A DNA stretch of 34,447 nucleotides from Bacteroidaceae bacterium (GTDB lineage Bacteria > Bacteroidota > Bacteroidia > Bacteroidales > Bacteroidaceae). The position numbers were made by a program, and so were the translations under genes. The notes under the pieces were generated by a model that did no database searches, was not told where the DNA came from, and saw nothing but the letters and a program-made list of their open reading frames with translations. Of this stretch, positions 25,146 through 33,496 are shown piece by piece; position 1 is the first letter of the stretch; every line of letters begins with the position of its first letter. The stretch spans positions 1 through 34,447 of the forward strand of contig JAFYMW010000070.1 of the NCBI GenBank assembly GCA_017548165.1, given 5' to 3'.

Positions 25146-25739
25146 TTACTTTACGAAATACTCGTGGATAGCTGTATCATAGTGGCTACTTACGCCAAAT
25201 GCCTGTGCTGCAAACCACTTGCGGTCTTCGATATCGCTCTCGCCGCCCTTCTTCTGAAGAAGTTCCAACAGGGGCTGATACTCTGCCTTGCTGGGAACGA
25301 TGATAACATCATTGAAGTTCTTGGCACCTGCACGGATAAGACTGATACCACCTATATCAATCTTCTCGATAATGTCTGCCTCGCTAGCGCCGCTTGCCAC
25401 GGTCTGCTCAAAGGGATAAAGGTCAACGATAACCAAATCTATTTCGGGAATCTCGTAATGTTCCATCTGCTGACGGTCACCCTCGAGATCGCGACGACCC
25501 AAAATACCACCGAACACCTTGGGATGAAGGGTCTTTACACGACCACCCAGGATGCTGGGATAAGAAGTTACATCCTCTACCTTAACACAAGGAATACCAA
25601 GACTCTCGATGAAAGTCTGTGTACCACCAGTACTGAGCAACTCTACACCCTGAGCATGCAAAGTGCGCAAAATCTCGTCCAAACCGTCCTTGTGGAAGAC
25701 GCTAACCAAAGCTCGCTTGATTCTTTTTGTCTGTGCCAT
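25146..25739 (-). CDS. purH: Stand-alone IMP cyclohydrolase domain (N-terminal part of PurH only)
   Basis: The 197 residues cover the MGS-like IMP cyclohydrolase domain of bifunctional PurH, including RALVSVFHKDGL, LLSTGGTQTFIESLGI, VEDVTSYPSILGGRVKTLHPKVFGG, DLVIVDLYPFEQTV and IDIGGISLIRAGAKN. The usual PurH is about 500-520 residues; here the AICAR transformylase half is missing. The protein stops cleanly at the domain end (YDTAIHEYFVK) and mreB starts 20 nt later, so no remnant of the second domain is left. It would close the purine ring (FAICAR to IMP); a separate AICAR transformylase must be encoded elsewhere if the pathway is complete. Confidence 0.92.
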   Translation of the reverse strand: MAQTKRIKRALVSVFHKDGLDEILRTLHAQGVELLSTGGTQTFIESLGIPCVKVEDVTSYPSILGGRVKTLHPKVFGGILGRRDLEGDRQQMEHYEIPEIDLVIVDLYPFEQTVASGASEADIIEKIDIGGISLIRAGAKNFNDVIIVPSKAEYQPLLELLQKKGGESDIEDRKWFAAQAFGVSSHYDTAIHEYFVK

Positions 25740-25786
25740 ATCAAAACCTATTTTTATTGTTTGTCTACTTTAATTAATTACGCGTG

Positions 25787-25794
25787 CAAAGGTA
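25787..25794 (-). promoter_or_regulatory. -7 box of the purH-mre operon
   Basis: TACCTTTG on the minus strand, 47 nt before the purH start, fits TAnnTTTG. It is the only good box found for the six-gene operon. Confidence 0.65.
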
Positions 25795-25902
25795 CACTTT
25801 TTTTGGCAATTTCACACCAACCTAATTGGATTAATTTTCCATTGTGGGCAAGGAGGCAAGATAGTCGGTTAGGAATTAACAATTTTTATTGTTTTTTCGG
25901 GT

Positions 25903-26049
25903 ACCTCGAAGATACTCACGCTCGGAAAAAATCAAAATTCTTTTGCTTTTTCGCTCGCTTAATCGTACTTTGAGAGGAGACCTCGAAGATACTCACGCTC
26001 GGAAAAATCAATTTTTTTTTGCTTTTTCGCTCGCTTAATCGTATCTTTG
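25903..26049 (+). repeat. Promoter-bearing repeat, locus 2 (two 77-nt units)
   Basis: Two direct copies start at 25903 and 25980, each running from ACCTCGAAGATACTCACGCT to CGCTCGCTTAATCGTA. The first copy continues TACTTTGAG, one base short of a -7 box. The second reads TATCTTTGTC, a perfect box (26042-26049), 43 nt before the GH20 gene. The same arrangement occurs at 4845-5046. The rest of 25795-25902 is AT-rich with nothing recognised. Confidence 0.85.
26042..26049 (+). promoter_or_regulatory. -7 box of the second GH20 gene
   Basis: TATCTTTG, formed by the end of the second repeat unit, lies 43 nt upstream of the start codon. Confidence 0.65.
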
Positions 26050-26092
26050 TCAGCGACAAGACATTCCTTGACAACAACTAACATAAATATCA

Positions 26093-28168
26093 ATGAAATC
26101 AATCTTACTACAAATTGCCATGATTGCATTGTCGTGCACCATGGCTAATGCACAGACAATCAAAAAGAGCGGACCTTTCCGTTGTGGTGGTTGGAACGAT
26201 GACTTCCGACAGTTGCGCGACCTGCATTGGAACGTCGAAGAACTAGATTTAAGCGAAGCGGATTGCGACAGCATCAGACAAAACGCTTTGCATTCAAGAC
26301 ACAATCTGAAGAAAATCATTCTTCCCAACAAAACACGCATCATAGGTAGTCAGGCGCTGTTTGCATGCGATAGCATAGAGAGCATACTAATACCTGCCAC
26401 CACCGAAAGAATCGAAAGTCGAGCCTTCGGTAACTGCACCGGCCTACGCACCTTGACAGTTCTGGCCTCTACCCCACCACAACTGGCAGAAGATGCATTC
26501 AGCGGAGTAGACCTGAGCAAGATAGACCTCATCCTCCCCAACGGCACAAAGAAGCTATACAAGAATGCCAAGGGTTGGGATCAATTCTTTAAGAAAGTTA
26601 CCATCATCAAGGAACAGTGCCCCGAAGAATACGCATTAATTCCCATACCCAACAATATTACATACAGCAACAGCCAGCCCCTACTGACAACGCATTTGGG
26701 CAACATCGTGGCACCTGCACAACTTGCCAACGAGAGCGAACGTCTCAAGGAAGTTCTTACAGAAAGACTTGGCATTACCAAGTTCAACAAAAGCAAGGCT
26801 AACATAAACCTTTCTATTGACAAGAGCCTCACCAACCCCGAAGCTTACAAATTGGAAATCAACGAGAAAGGCATCAATATCGTCGGAGGAGATGCTGTTG
26901 GTGTGTTCTATGGTATCATGACCTTGGACCAGATGCTCATTCCCGATACAGAGAACGGCAAACTGACATCGCTGAAGGGAGTAAGCATCGAGGATTCGCC
27001 TCGTACCAAGATGCGCGAATTGATGGTCGACCCATGTCGTATATTCATTCCATTCGAGGACCTGAAAGACATGGCAAAGGAGATGGCAAGATACAAGATG
27101 AATGCCTTGCATTTGCATCTTACCGACGACCAGGCATGGCGCATAGAAATAAAGAAATACCCCAAGCTCACAGAGAAGGGAAGTTTCCGTGTCGGCATGG
27201 ACGACATGCAAATGCCTATCGGCGGTTTCTACACTCAGGAACAGATGAAAGAACTGGTTGCCTATGCCGCCAAATACCATGTGGAGATTATTCCCGAGAT
27301 AGAGATGCCTGGTCATCAGGTAGCAGCCATACATTGTTACCCCGAACTGACTTGTGGAGCAGTAGAAATTCCCATACGTACCACATGCGGTGTGTCTGAC
27401 AACCTGCTATGCCCCAGCAACGAGTTTACATACGAATTCCTTCAGAATGTATTCAAGGAACTCTCTACCGTCTTTACTTCAAAATACGTGCACCTTGGTG
27501 GCGACGAGGCTGGCAATCCCCCATTGGAGTGCTGGTCAGGATGTGAGAGTTGTCAGGCACTACTCAAGAAGATAATGGCCGAACCAGGCATCAAGCCCCA
27601 ACCAGGTTCAAGAAACGACAACTGGAGATTACAGAAGTACATGTTTGACCGTGTGATAGACTACCTGCACAAGGAACTGGGCAAGGTGCCTATGTTCTGG
27701 TACGAGACAGACTTCCACGAGATACAACCCGGTTGCGTCACCTTCGCCTGGAGACATGGGCTTACAGCAACAGCCATCGATGCAGCCATAAGATGCGATG
27801 CCAAGATAATGCTTTGCCCCGGCGAGCACTGCTATCTGGACTACCCTGCCGCCAAAGGAGATATGCCCGAGGTGAATTGGGGCATGCCCACAACATCACT
27901 GGAGCAGACCTACAAACTTGATCCAGCATGGGGATACGACAAGAACTTCGAGGACAACAACCTCTTCGGCGTTGCTGGCACATTGTGGAGCGAGTGCATA
28001 AACTCTACAGAGCGCCTGTACTACATGGCCTTCCCCCGTGGCCTTGCCCTCAGCGAAGCTGGCTGGAGTTTACAGAAAAACCGCAGCTACAATGGTTTCC
28101 TACAACGTCTTGAGCGTATCAGCAAAGACATGCACAGACGTGGCATCTGTACTGCCGACCCACAGTAA
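26093..28168 (+). CDS. Secreted beta-N-acetylhexosaminidase (GH20) with N-terminal BspA-like leucine-rich repeats
   Basis: A 691-residue protein with a signal peptide (MKSILLQIAMIALSCTMANA). Residues about 45-175 are BspA/LRR_5-type repeats (LKKIILPNKTRIIGSQALFACDSIESILIP, then IESRAFGNCTGLRTLTV). A GH20b domain (about 182-300) precedes the catalytic barrel (RELMVDPCRIFIP, ALHLHLTDDQAWRIEI, IIPEIEMPGHQVAAI). The catalytic pair is in HLGGDEAG (Asp471, Glu472), the classical form. LRR_5 regions often mediate surface or host binding; their fusion to a hexosaminidase suggests targeting, which is inference. It differs from the GH20 at 10687 in architecture and motif, so the two probably have different substrates. 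Confidence 0.94.
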   Translation: MKSILLQIAMIALSCTMANAQTIKKSGPFRCGGWNDDFRQLRDLHWNVEELDLSEADCDSIRQNALHSRHNLKKIILPNKTRIIGSQALFACDSIESILIPATTERIESRAFGNCTGLRTLTVLASTPPQLAEDAFSGVDLSKIDLILPNGTKKLYKNAKGWDQFFKKVTIIKEQCPEEYALIPIPNNITYSNSQPLLTTHLGNIVAPAQLANESERLKEVLTERLGITKFNKSKANINLSIDKSLTNPEAYKLEINEKGINIVGGDAVGVFYGIMTLDQMLIPDTENGKLTSLKGVSIEDSPRTKMRELMVDPCRIFIPFEDLKDMAKEMARYKMNALHLHLTDDQAWRIEIKKYPKLTEKGSFRVGMDDMQMPIGGFYTQEQMKELVAYAAKYHVEIIPEIEMPGHQVAAIHCYPELTCGAVEIPIRTTCGVSDNLLCPSNEFTYEFLQNVFKELSTVFTSKYVHLGGDEAGNPPLECWSGCESCQALLKKIMAEPGIKPQPGSRNDNWRLQKYMFDRVIDYLHKELGKVPMFWYETDFHEIQPGCVTFAWRHGLTATAIDAAIRCDAKIMLCPGEHCYLDYPAAKGDMPEVNWGMPTTSLEQTYKLDPAWGYDKNFEDNNLFGVAGTLWSECINSTERLYYMAFPRGLALSEAGWSLQKNRSYNGFLQRLERISKDMHRRGICTADPQ

Positions 28169-28197
28169 AAATCGCACAACTACCTAATATTCAACTC

Positions 28198-28231
28198 ATG
28201 CCGAAGTCCTATTCTGGTCTTCGGCATTTTT
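28198..28231 (+). terminator. Terminator of the second GH20 gene
   Basis: ATGCCGAAG (28198-28206) pairs with CTTCGGCAT (28219-28227), followed by TTTTTATTG. It starts 30 nt after the stop codon. Confidence 0.9.
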
Positions 28232-28249
28232 ATTGTGCAACAGAAAAAA

Positions 28250-28277
28250 AAATAAAGGCGACATTCTCATGTCGCCT
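28250..28277 (-). terminator. tRNA terminator
   Basis: On the minus strand AGGCGACAT pairs with ATGTCGCCT (28269-28277 with 28256-28264) and is followed by TTATTTTTTTT. It starts 5 nt after the tRNA 3' end. Confidence 0.85.
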
Positions 28278-28282
28278 CGTTG

Positions 28283-28356
28283 TAGCGGGAATGGGACTTG
28301 AACCCATGACCTTCGGATTATGAATCCGACGCTCTAACCAGCTGAGCTATCCCGCC
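28283..28356 (-). tRNA. tRNA with anticodon CAT, probably elongator tRNA-Met
   Basis: The 74-nt cloverleaf folds fully: acceptor GGCGGGA with TCCCGCT (first pair G-U), D-arm with AGCTCAGCTGGTTAGAGC, anticodon stem TCGGA/TCCGA with loop TTCATAA (anticodon CAT), and T-arm ATGGG-TTCAAGT-CCCAT. CCA is not encoded. The CAT anticodon could also belong to a lysidine-modified tRNA-Ile; elongator Met seems likelier from the overall sequence. It is not an initiator, because it lacks the three G-C pairs next to the anticodon loop. Confidence 0.9.
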
Positions 28357-28401
28357 ATTACCATTCCTCGTTTTACCGAAGACCTTGCTGATTTGCGAGT
28401 G

Positions 28402-28433
28402 CAAAGGTAAGACAATTATTTCATAACTGCAAA
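28402..28433 (-). promoter_or_regulatory. tRNA promoter
   Basis: TTTG (28430-28433), a 20-nt spacer and TACCTTTG (28402-28409) on the minus strand make a near-perfect Bacteroidetes promoter, 45 nt before the tRNA. Confidence 0.85.
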
Positions 28434-28504
28434 GGATTTGAGCATTTTTTTTGAAGAAAAAGCAAAAGAATAGTATGCCCACCCCTCATTCATGCCATTT
28501 TTTG

Positions 28505-28512
28505 TATCTTTG
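28505..28512 (+). promoter_or_regulatory. -7 box of the LptF/G gene
   Basis: TATCTTTG, 23 nt before the start codon, fits TAnnTTTG. It probably drives the permease gene and ribBA together. Confidence 0.65.
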
Positions 28513-28535
28513 CGAGGATTATATCGTGTGCGCGC

Positions 28536-30458
28536 ATGAGATTTATTAAGAAGTTGGACATCTACATACTGAAGAATTACCTGCTACTCTTTGCCGGTAC
28601 ATTCTTCATTTGTTTGTTTATCTTCATCATGCAGTTCATCTGGCAATATATCGACGACCTTGTGGGCAAGGGACTCAGTTGGGAGGTTCTAGCAGAATTC
28701 TTTTTCTATGCAAGCCTTACCCTTGTACCCATGTCTCTACCATTGGCAGTATTGCTGGCATCGCTGATAAGTTTTGGCAACATGGGCGAAAAACTTGAAC
28801 TATTGTCCATGAAGGCAGCCGGTGTTCCACTTATCAGAATCCTCTCCCCCATCTTTATCGTCGCATCACTCATTTGCGTTGCCAGTTTCTTCTTTCAGGA
28901 CAGGATCCAACCCAAAGCCACGCGACAACTTGCAACACTCTTATGGAGCATGCGACAAAAATCGCCCGAATTGGACATCCCCGAGGGTATTTTCTATAGC
29001 GACATACCAGGATACAGCATCTTTGTGCAACACAAAGACACCAAGACTGGCATGCTACATGGCGTGATGATATATAGCACACAGGGGGGCTATGACAAGA
29101 TGGAGATTGTCCTTGCAGATTCGGCACGACTCCAGGGCACAGAAGACCACAAGCACCTGAAACTGACACTCTACGGAGGAGAGAGATTCAGGAACATGGA
29201 TTCGCAGACGGGCAACATGCTCAAAGCAAATATCCCATACATGCGTGAGACATTCATCACCGAAGTGGACATGATACCATTTGATGCCAACTTCAATATG
29301 ATGGATGCCAACCTATTCAACGGAGATGCCAAAACAAAGGAACTGACACAGATTCTCAATGGTATCGATTCGCTCAATCATGTCAGCGACAGCATTGGCC
29401 AGCACTATCGCAAGATGGCAAAAAGCCAATACCTGAAGGGACATTTCCCCACCAACGGAGATTCTGTCAAGATTCACGAAAAACTTCTGACGCAAGCCCC
29501 CATAGACTCAGCTTTCATGAGTCTGACTCCCGACCAAAAGAAAAATGTGATAAAAAAGGCGCTTAGCTCAGCACAAAGCACCAAAGCGGAATTTGAATTC
29601 CGTGCCATGACAACAGAAAGCACCAATTCTACCATCAGACGCCATCACATGGAGGCGAGAAAGAAGTTCTCACATAGTTTGGCATGCCTGATATTCTTCT
29701 TTATCGGAGCCCCCCTCGGAGCCATCATCAGAAAGGGTGGTCTTGGCGTGCCTGTGGTAGTGAGCGTGCTGGTTTTCATCTTCTACTACATCATCAATGC
29801 TGCAGGAGAAAAGATGGCAAAGACCGGTGAATGGGCGGTATGGTTCGGCATCTGGCTCAGTACAATGGTATTGACACCTATCGGACTATTCCTGATAAGC
29901 AAGGCCAACAAAGACAGCGTGGTGTTCAACATCGAGGGCTACCAGAACTTCTTCAAACGATTGTTGGGCATCAGAACCAAGAGAAAGTTGAACAGAAAAG
30001 AAATCATCATCAACGAACCAGACTATCCTCAAATAAAACAGGACATACTGTCTTTGATAAAAGATTGCACAGATTATAGCGACAGAAAGAAACTGAAGAA
30101 CATACCATCATACTATGCCATCTTCTTCAGATACCATGAAGACCATGTGGTAAGGGAACTGAAAGAGAAAACTGAACTCCTGATAGAACAACTTCATAAT
30201 AGCAGGGATGCCGCTATAATCAATGCTCTCAACGACACTCCCATACTATACACCGAGGCACACACACGTCCCTTTAACAGCAAAAGGAAAAACATGGCGG
30301 CAGGAATATGTCTGCCCCTGGGATTGATCCTGTGGCTCAGAATATGGAATTTCCGTTTGAGACTATATCAAGACTTCACTCAGATACAGAAATTAGGAAC
30401 ATTCATCATAGACAGAATAAACAAAGAATTAAATAATGGACAAGGAAATCAAACTTAG
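28536..30458 (+). CDS. LptF/LptG-family (YjgP/YjgQ) lipopolysaccharide export permease
   Basis: A 640-residue membrane protein. The N-terminal signature [24 protein letters not shown] and [38 protein letters not shown] are characteristic of LptF/LptG. A periplasmic domain follows (about 120-380). The second membrane block ([39 protein letters not shown], then [19 protein letters not shown]) completes the family's six-helix layout. It would pair with LptB to extract LPS from the inner membrane. It is longer than the enterobacterial proteins (about 360) because of a large periplasmic insertion and an extra C-terminal region with one more hydrophobic stretch ([10 protein letters not shown]). It overlaps ribBA by 23 nt. 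Confidence 0.9.
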   Translation: MRFIKKLDIYILKNYLLLFAGTFFICLFIFIMQFIWQYIDDLVGKGLSWEVLAEFFFYASLTLVPMSLPLAVLLASLISFGNMGEKLELLSMKAAGVPLIRILSPIFIVASLICVASFFFQDRIQPKATRQLATLLWSMRQKSPELDIPEGIFYSDIPGYSIFVQHKDTKTGMLHGVMIYSTQGGYDKMEIVLADSARLQGTEDHKHLKLTLYGGERFRNMDSQTGNMLKANIPYMRETFITEVDMIPFDANFNMMDANLFNGDAKTKELTQILNGIDSLNHVSDSIGQHYRKMAKSQYLKGHFPTNGDSVKIHEKLLTQAPIDSAFMSLTPDQKKNVIKKALSSAQSTKAEFEFRAMTTESTNSTIRRHHMEARKKFSHSLACLIFFFIGAPLGAIIRKGGLGVPVVVSVLVFIFYYIINAAGEKMAKTGEWAVWFGIWLSTMVLTPIGLFLISKANKDSVVFNIEGYQNFFKRLLGIRTKRKLNRKEIIINEPDYPQIKQDILSLIKDCTDYSDRKKLKNIPSYYAIFFRYHEDHVVRELKEKTELLIEQLHNSRDAAIINALNDTPILYTEAHTRPFNSKRKNMAAGICLPLGLILWLRIWNFRLRLYQDFTQIQKLGTFIIDRINKELNNGQGNQT

Positions 30459-31641
30459 CAGCATTGAAGATGCTTTGGTAGACTTCAAAGAGGGCAAGTT
30501 CGTGATTGTCGTGGATGACGAAGACCGCGAAAACGAGGGCGACTTCATCACAGCAGCAGAACTTATCACTGAGGAGAAGGTGAACTTCATGCTGAAGCAC
30601 GGCCGCGGTGTGCTGTGCGCTCCTATAACAATAAGCAGAGCCAAGGAACTGGAACTGGAATATCAAGTTCAGGTAAACACCAGTATGCTGGGCACTCCAT
30701 TTACCGTCACCGTAGACCTTCTGGATGGTTGCACCACAGGTGTTAGCACACACGACCGTGCCGCCACCATCCGTGCCTTGGCAGACCCCAAGAGACAACC
30801 TGCCGATTTCGGTCGCCCCGGACATATCAACCCCCTATATGCCCAGGATCGTGGTGTCTTGAAAAGAGCCGGACACACCGAAGCTGCCATCGACCTGGCA
30901 AGACTTTGTGGCTTGCAACCAGCAGCAGCGTTGATAGAAATCCTCAACGAAGACGGCACCATGGCACGCATGCCACAACTAAAGGAAGTTGCCAAGGAGC
31001 ATGGTATGAAGATCATCACCATCAAGGACCTCATCGCCTACCGCCTGAAGCAGGAAAGTCTGGTGGAGAAGGGCGTGGAGGCCGACCTGCCCACAGAATA
31101 CGGTCACTTCCGCATCATCCCCTTCCGTCAGAAAAGCAACGGTCTGGAGCACATCGCCATCTTCAAGGGCGAATGGACTCCCGAAGAACCCGTACTGGTG
31201 CGCATGCATTCCAGCTGCATGACCGGCGACATCTTTGCCAGCAAGCGTTGCGATTGTGGCGAACAGCTTCATCAGGCCATGCAGATGATAGACAAGGAAG
31301 GCAAAGGCGTAATAGTGTATCTGCAACAGGAGGGCCGTGGCATAGGTCTGATGAACAAGATTGCCGCTTACAAACTTCAGGAGCAGGGCGACGACACCGT
31401 AGAGGCCAACCTGCATCTGGGTTTCAAGGCCGACGAGCGCGACTATGGCGTTGGTGCACAGATCCTGCGCGAATTGGGCATCGGCAAGATCCGCCTCATC
31501 AGCAACAACCCAGTGAAGCGCGTGGGTCTGGAAGGCTATGGTCTGGACATCGTAGAGAACGTCCCCGTTGTCATCACCCCCAACGAATTCAACCGCCGCT
31601 ATCTGGAGACGAAGAAACTCCGCATGGGACATAAACTTTGA
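30436..31641 (+). CDS. ribBA: Bifunctional DHBP synthase / GTP cyclohydrolase II
   Basis: A 401-residue enzyme supplying both riboflavin precursors. The RibB half (1-200) shows [24 protein letters not shown] and [14 protein letters not shown]. The RibA half (205-400) shows [20 protein letters not shown] with the zinc ligands Cys261, Cys272 and Cys274, then [14 protein letters not shown]. Both domains are intact. It starts inside the LptF/G gene, indicating translational coupling. No hairpin terminator follows; instead two heptamer arrays begin 5 nt after the stop. Confidence 0.96.
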   Translation: MDKEIKLSSIEDALVDFKEGKFVIVVDDEDRENEGDFITAAELITEEKVNFMLKHGRGVLCAPITISRAKELELEYQVQVNTSMLGTPFTVTVDLLDGCTTGVSTHDRAATIRALADPKRQPADFGRPGHINPLYAQDRGVLKRAGHTEAAIDLARLCGLQPAAALIEILNEDGTMARMPQLKEVAKEHGMKIITIKDLIAYRLKQESLVEKGVEADLPTEYGHFRIIPFRQKSNGLEHIAIFKGEWTPEEPVLVRMHSSCMTGDIFASKRCDCGEQLHQAMQMIDKEGKGVIVYLQQEGRGIGLMNKIAAYKLQEQGDDTVEANLHLGFKADERDYGVGAQILRELGIGKIRLISNNPVKRVGLEGYGLDIVENVPVVITPNEFNRRYLETKKLRMGHKL

Positions 31642-31646
31642 GAAAC

Positions 31647-31725
31647 GGTGAGCGGATGAGCGGATGAGCGGTGAGCGATCAACGATTAGCGATTAGCGAT
31701 TAGCGATTAGCGATTAGCGATTAGC
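31647..31725 (+). repeat. Heptanucleotide tandem array 3 (GATTAGC family)
   Basis: GGTGAGC, two 8-nt units GGATGAGC, GGTGAGC, GATCAAC, then six perfect GATTAGC units (31684-31725). It begins 5 nt after the ribBA stop. Confidence 0.9.
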
Positions 31726-31728
31726 GAA

Positions 31729-31795
31729 TCTGTAGTCTGTAATTTGTACTCTGTAATTTGCACTCTGTAATCTGTAATCCGTACTCTGTACTCTG
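31729..31795 (+). repeat. Second heptanucleotide array (TCTGTAA family)
   Basis: Nine consecutive degenerate 7-mers (TCTGTAG, TCTGTAA, TTTGTAC, TCTGTAA, TTTGCAC, TCTGTAA, TCTGTAA, TCCGTAC, TCTGTAC) and a partial TCTG. It has the same 7-nt period as the array before it but an unrelated unit. Confidence 0.85.
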
Positions 31796-31836
31796 CCCCC
31801 AAAAACATTCAACTCTAAACTTAAACAACACACAAT

Positions 31837-33033
31837 ATGAACAACATTCTTTCCGACAGACTCGGTCGTCTGTCAACAAGCGCAACCCTGGCAATGAGCC
31901 AAAAGAGCAGCGAACTGAAGGCACAGGGCATCGACATCATCAACATGAGCGTTGGCGAACCCGACTTCAACACCCCCGACCATATCAAGGCAGCCGGCAT
32001 TAAGGCCATCGAGGAGAACTGGAGCCGCTATAGTCCCGTTCCAGGTTATCCCGACCTGAAAGCCGCCATCGTGGAAAAGTTGCAGAGAGAGAACGGTCTG
32101 GAATACAAGCCCAGCCAGATTCTGTGCTCCAACGGTGCAAAGCAGAGCGTATGTAACGTCATCATGGCTCTGGCAGGTGCCGGCGACGAGGTCATCATCC
32201 CCGCCCCCTACTGGGTAAGCTACCCCGACATGGTGCTCCTGGCCGATGCCACTCCCGTATTTATTCCCTCAACCATCGAGCAGGATTTCAAGATAACTCC
32301 CGAGCAATTGGAGGCTGCCATCACAGAGAAGACTCGTGCCATCATCTTGTGCTCACCCAGCAACCCCACAGGTTCTGTATACACACGCGAGGAACTTGAA
32401 GCTCTGAAGGATGTACTGATGCGCCACGAGCGTGTCATCGTTATCGCCGACGAGATCTACGAGCACATCAACTATGTTGGCTCACACGCCTCTATGGCAC
32501 AGTTCCCCGAGATCAAAGACCGCGTTGTCATCATCAACGGTGTTTCCAAGGCATATGCCATGACTGGATGGCGCATAGGTTTCATTGCTGCCCCCGAATG
32601 GATTGTAAAGGGTTGCAACAAGTTGCAGGGACAATACACCAGCGGACCTTGCTCTATCAGCCAGAAGGCTGCAGAGGCTGCTTTTGCTGGCGACCAGCAG
32701 TGCGTCGAGGACATGCGCGTGGCTTTCGAACGTCGCCGCGACCTCATCGTAAAACTTACCAAGGAAATCCCTGGTCTTGAAGTAAACGTGCCACAAGGTG
32801 CATTCTATCTCTTCCCCAAATGCAGCAGCTTCTACGGCAAGAAATATGGCAACAAGACCATCAACAACAGCGACGACCTGGCAATGTATCTCCTCGAAGT
32901 TGGCCATGTAGCCACCGTAGGCGGCGAATCATTTGGTTCTCCCGAATGCTTCCGTATGTCCTATGCCACAAGCGACGAGAACATCATCGAGGCCATCAAG
33001 CGTATCAAGGAAGCCCTTGCACTACTAAAGTAA
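31837..33033 (+). CDS. aspC: Pyridoxal-phosphate aminotransferase, aspartate aminotransferase type
   Basis: A 398-residue fold-type I aminotransferase of subgroup I-gamma. Motifs are MSVGEPDFNTP (37-47), SNGAKQSV (98-105), SPSNPTGS with Asn176, IADEIYEH with Asp205 and Tyr208, and NGVSKAYAMTGWRIGF with the PLP lysine Lys238 and Arg246. The C-terminal FRMSYATSDE carries the substrate-carboxylate Arg. Aspartate/2-oxoglutarate is the likely pair, but close paralogues use other amino acids. The start ATG follows an AT-rich leader; no TAnnTTTG box was found between the heptamer arrays and the gene, so transcription may come from the ribBA side. Confidence 0.93.
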   Translation: MNNILSDRLGRLSTSATLAMSQKSSELKAQGIDIINMSVGEPDFNTPDHIKAAGIKAIEENWSRYSPVPGYPDLKAAIVEKLQRENGLEYKPSQILCSNGAKQSVCNVIMALAGAGDEVIIPAPYWVSYPDMVLLADATPVFIPSTIEQDFKITPEQLEAAITEKTRAIILCSPSNPTGSVYTREELEALKDVLMRHERVIVIADEIYEHINYVGSHASMAQFPEIKDRVVIINGVSKAYAMTGWRIGFIAAPEWIVKGCNKLQGQYTSGPCSISQKAAEAAFAGDQQCVEDMRVAFERRRDLIVKLTKEIPGLEVNVPQGAFYLFPKCSSFYGKKYGNKTINNSDDLAMYLLEVGHVATVGGESFGSPECFRMSYATSDENIIEAIKRIKEALALLK

Positions 33034-33080
33034 GCAAAGCACATATAGGACCTACTATATATAAATAAGGTAAGAAAGCA

Positions 33081-33108
33081 CTTGTGGAGTCCGTTGGGAC
33101 TCCACAAG
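33081..33108 (+). terminator. aspC terminator
   Basis: CTTGTGGAGTCC (33081-33092) pairs with GGACTCCACAAG (33097-33108), starting 48 nt after the stop codon. Confidence 0.75.
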
Positions 33109-33120
33109 CACATAAAAAAG

Positions 33121-33146
33121 AAATCCCCCGCACAAGCGAGGGATTT
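33121..33146. terminator. Second hairpin, terminator of the ferredoxin gene
   Basis: AAATCCC (33121-33127) pairs with GGGATTT (33140-33146). T-rich sequence follows on both strands (TTTTTTG on plus, TTCTTTTTT on minus), so it can serve the ferredoxin gene on the minus strand and back up the aspC terminator. Confidence 0.8.
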
Positions 33147-33157
33147 TTTGATGTTTC

Positions 33158-33322
33158 TTACAAAGTGATTGCGCCAGAAGGACAAGCATCTGCACAGGTA
33201 CCACACTCTGTGCACTCATCGGGGTTGATAACATACTTCTCACCCTCAGAAATTGCACCAACGGGACATTCGTCAATACATGTGCCACAAGCTACACAAT
33301 CGTCATTAATTACGTAAGCCAT
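33158..33322 (-). CDS. Small 2[4Fe-4S] ferredoxin
   Basis: A 54-residue protein beginning MAYVINDDCVACGTCIDECP. Two canonical CxxCxxCxxxC(P) motifs are present: Cys9, 12, 15, 19 and Cys37, 40, 43, 47, each followed by Pro and Gly-Ala-Ile. This is the clostridial-type ferredoxin of anaerobes, carrying electrons between, for example, pyruvate oxidoreductase and hydrogenase or Rnf. Codon choice is strongly biased (GTA, GGT, TGT), suggesting high expression. The start follows a TATCTTTG box (33385-33392, minus). A frame of 77 codons on the opposite strand is its shadow. Confidence 0.95.
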   Translation of the reverse strand: MAYVINDDCVACGTCIDECPVGAISEGEKYVINPDECTECGTCADACPSGAITL

Positions 33323-33384
33323 AATGATAGTTATTTAAATTAGTTTTCTCTCTTTTACCAGGCCCACAACGGCCAAATCCATTG

Positions 33385-33392
33385 CAAAGATA
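33385..33392 (-). promoter_or_regulatory. -7 box of the ferredoxin gene
   Basis: TATCTTTG on the minus strand, 62 nt before the ferredoxin start. Confidence 0.65.
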
Positions 33393-33466
33393 ATTATTTT
33401 TGATGATTTGGACCATTATTGCCATAAAAAATTGCCCTTGTTAATCAAAAATAGTGATTTATACAA

Positions 33467-33474
33467 TAAATTTG
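33467..33474 (+). promoter_or_regulatory. -7 box of the PorT-like gene
   Basis: TAAATTTG fits TAnnTTTG and lies 22 nt before the start codon. No clear -33 element was found. Confidence 0.5.
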
Positions 33475-33496
33475 CATCCTAGATGTTATTATATAT

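Noticed and set aside
28283..28356. Initiator tRNA-fMet
   Set aside because: The anticodon stem lacks the three consecutive G-C pairs of initiator tRNAs.
33084..33317. A 77-codon plus-strand frame after aspC
   Set aside because: It is the reverse strand of the ferredoxin gene and its terminators; the ferredoxin reading on the minus strand has both cysteine motifs and a promoter.
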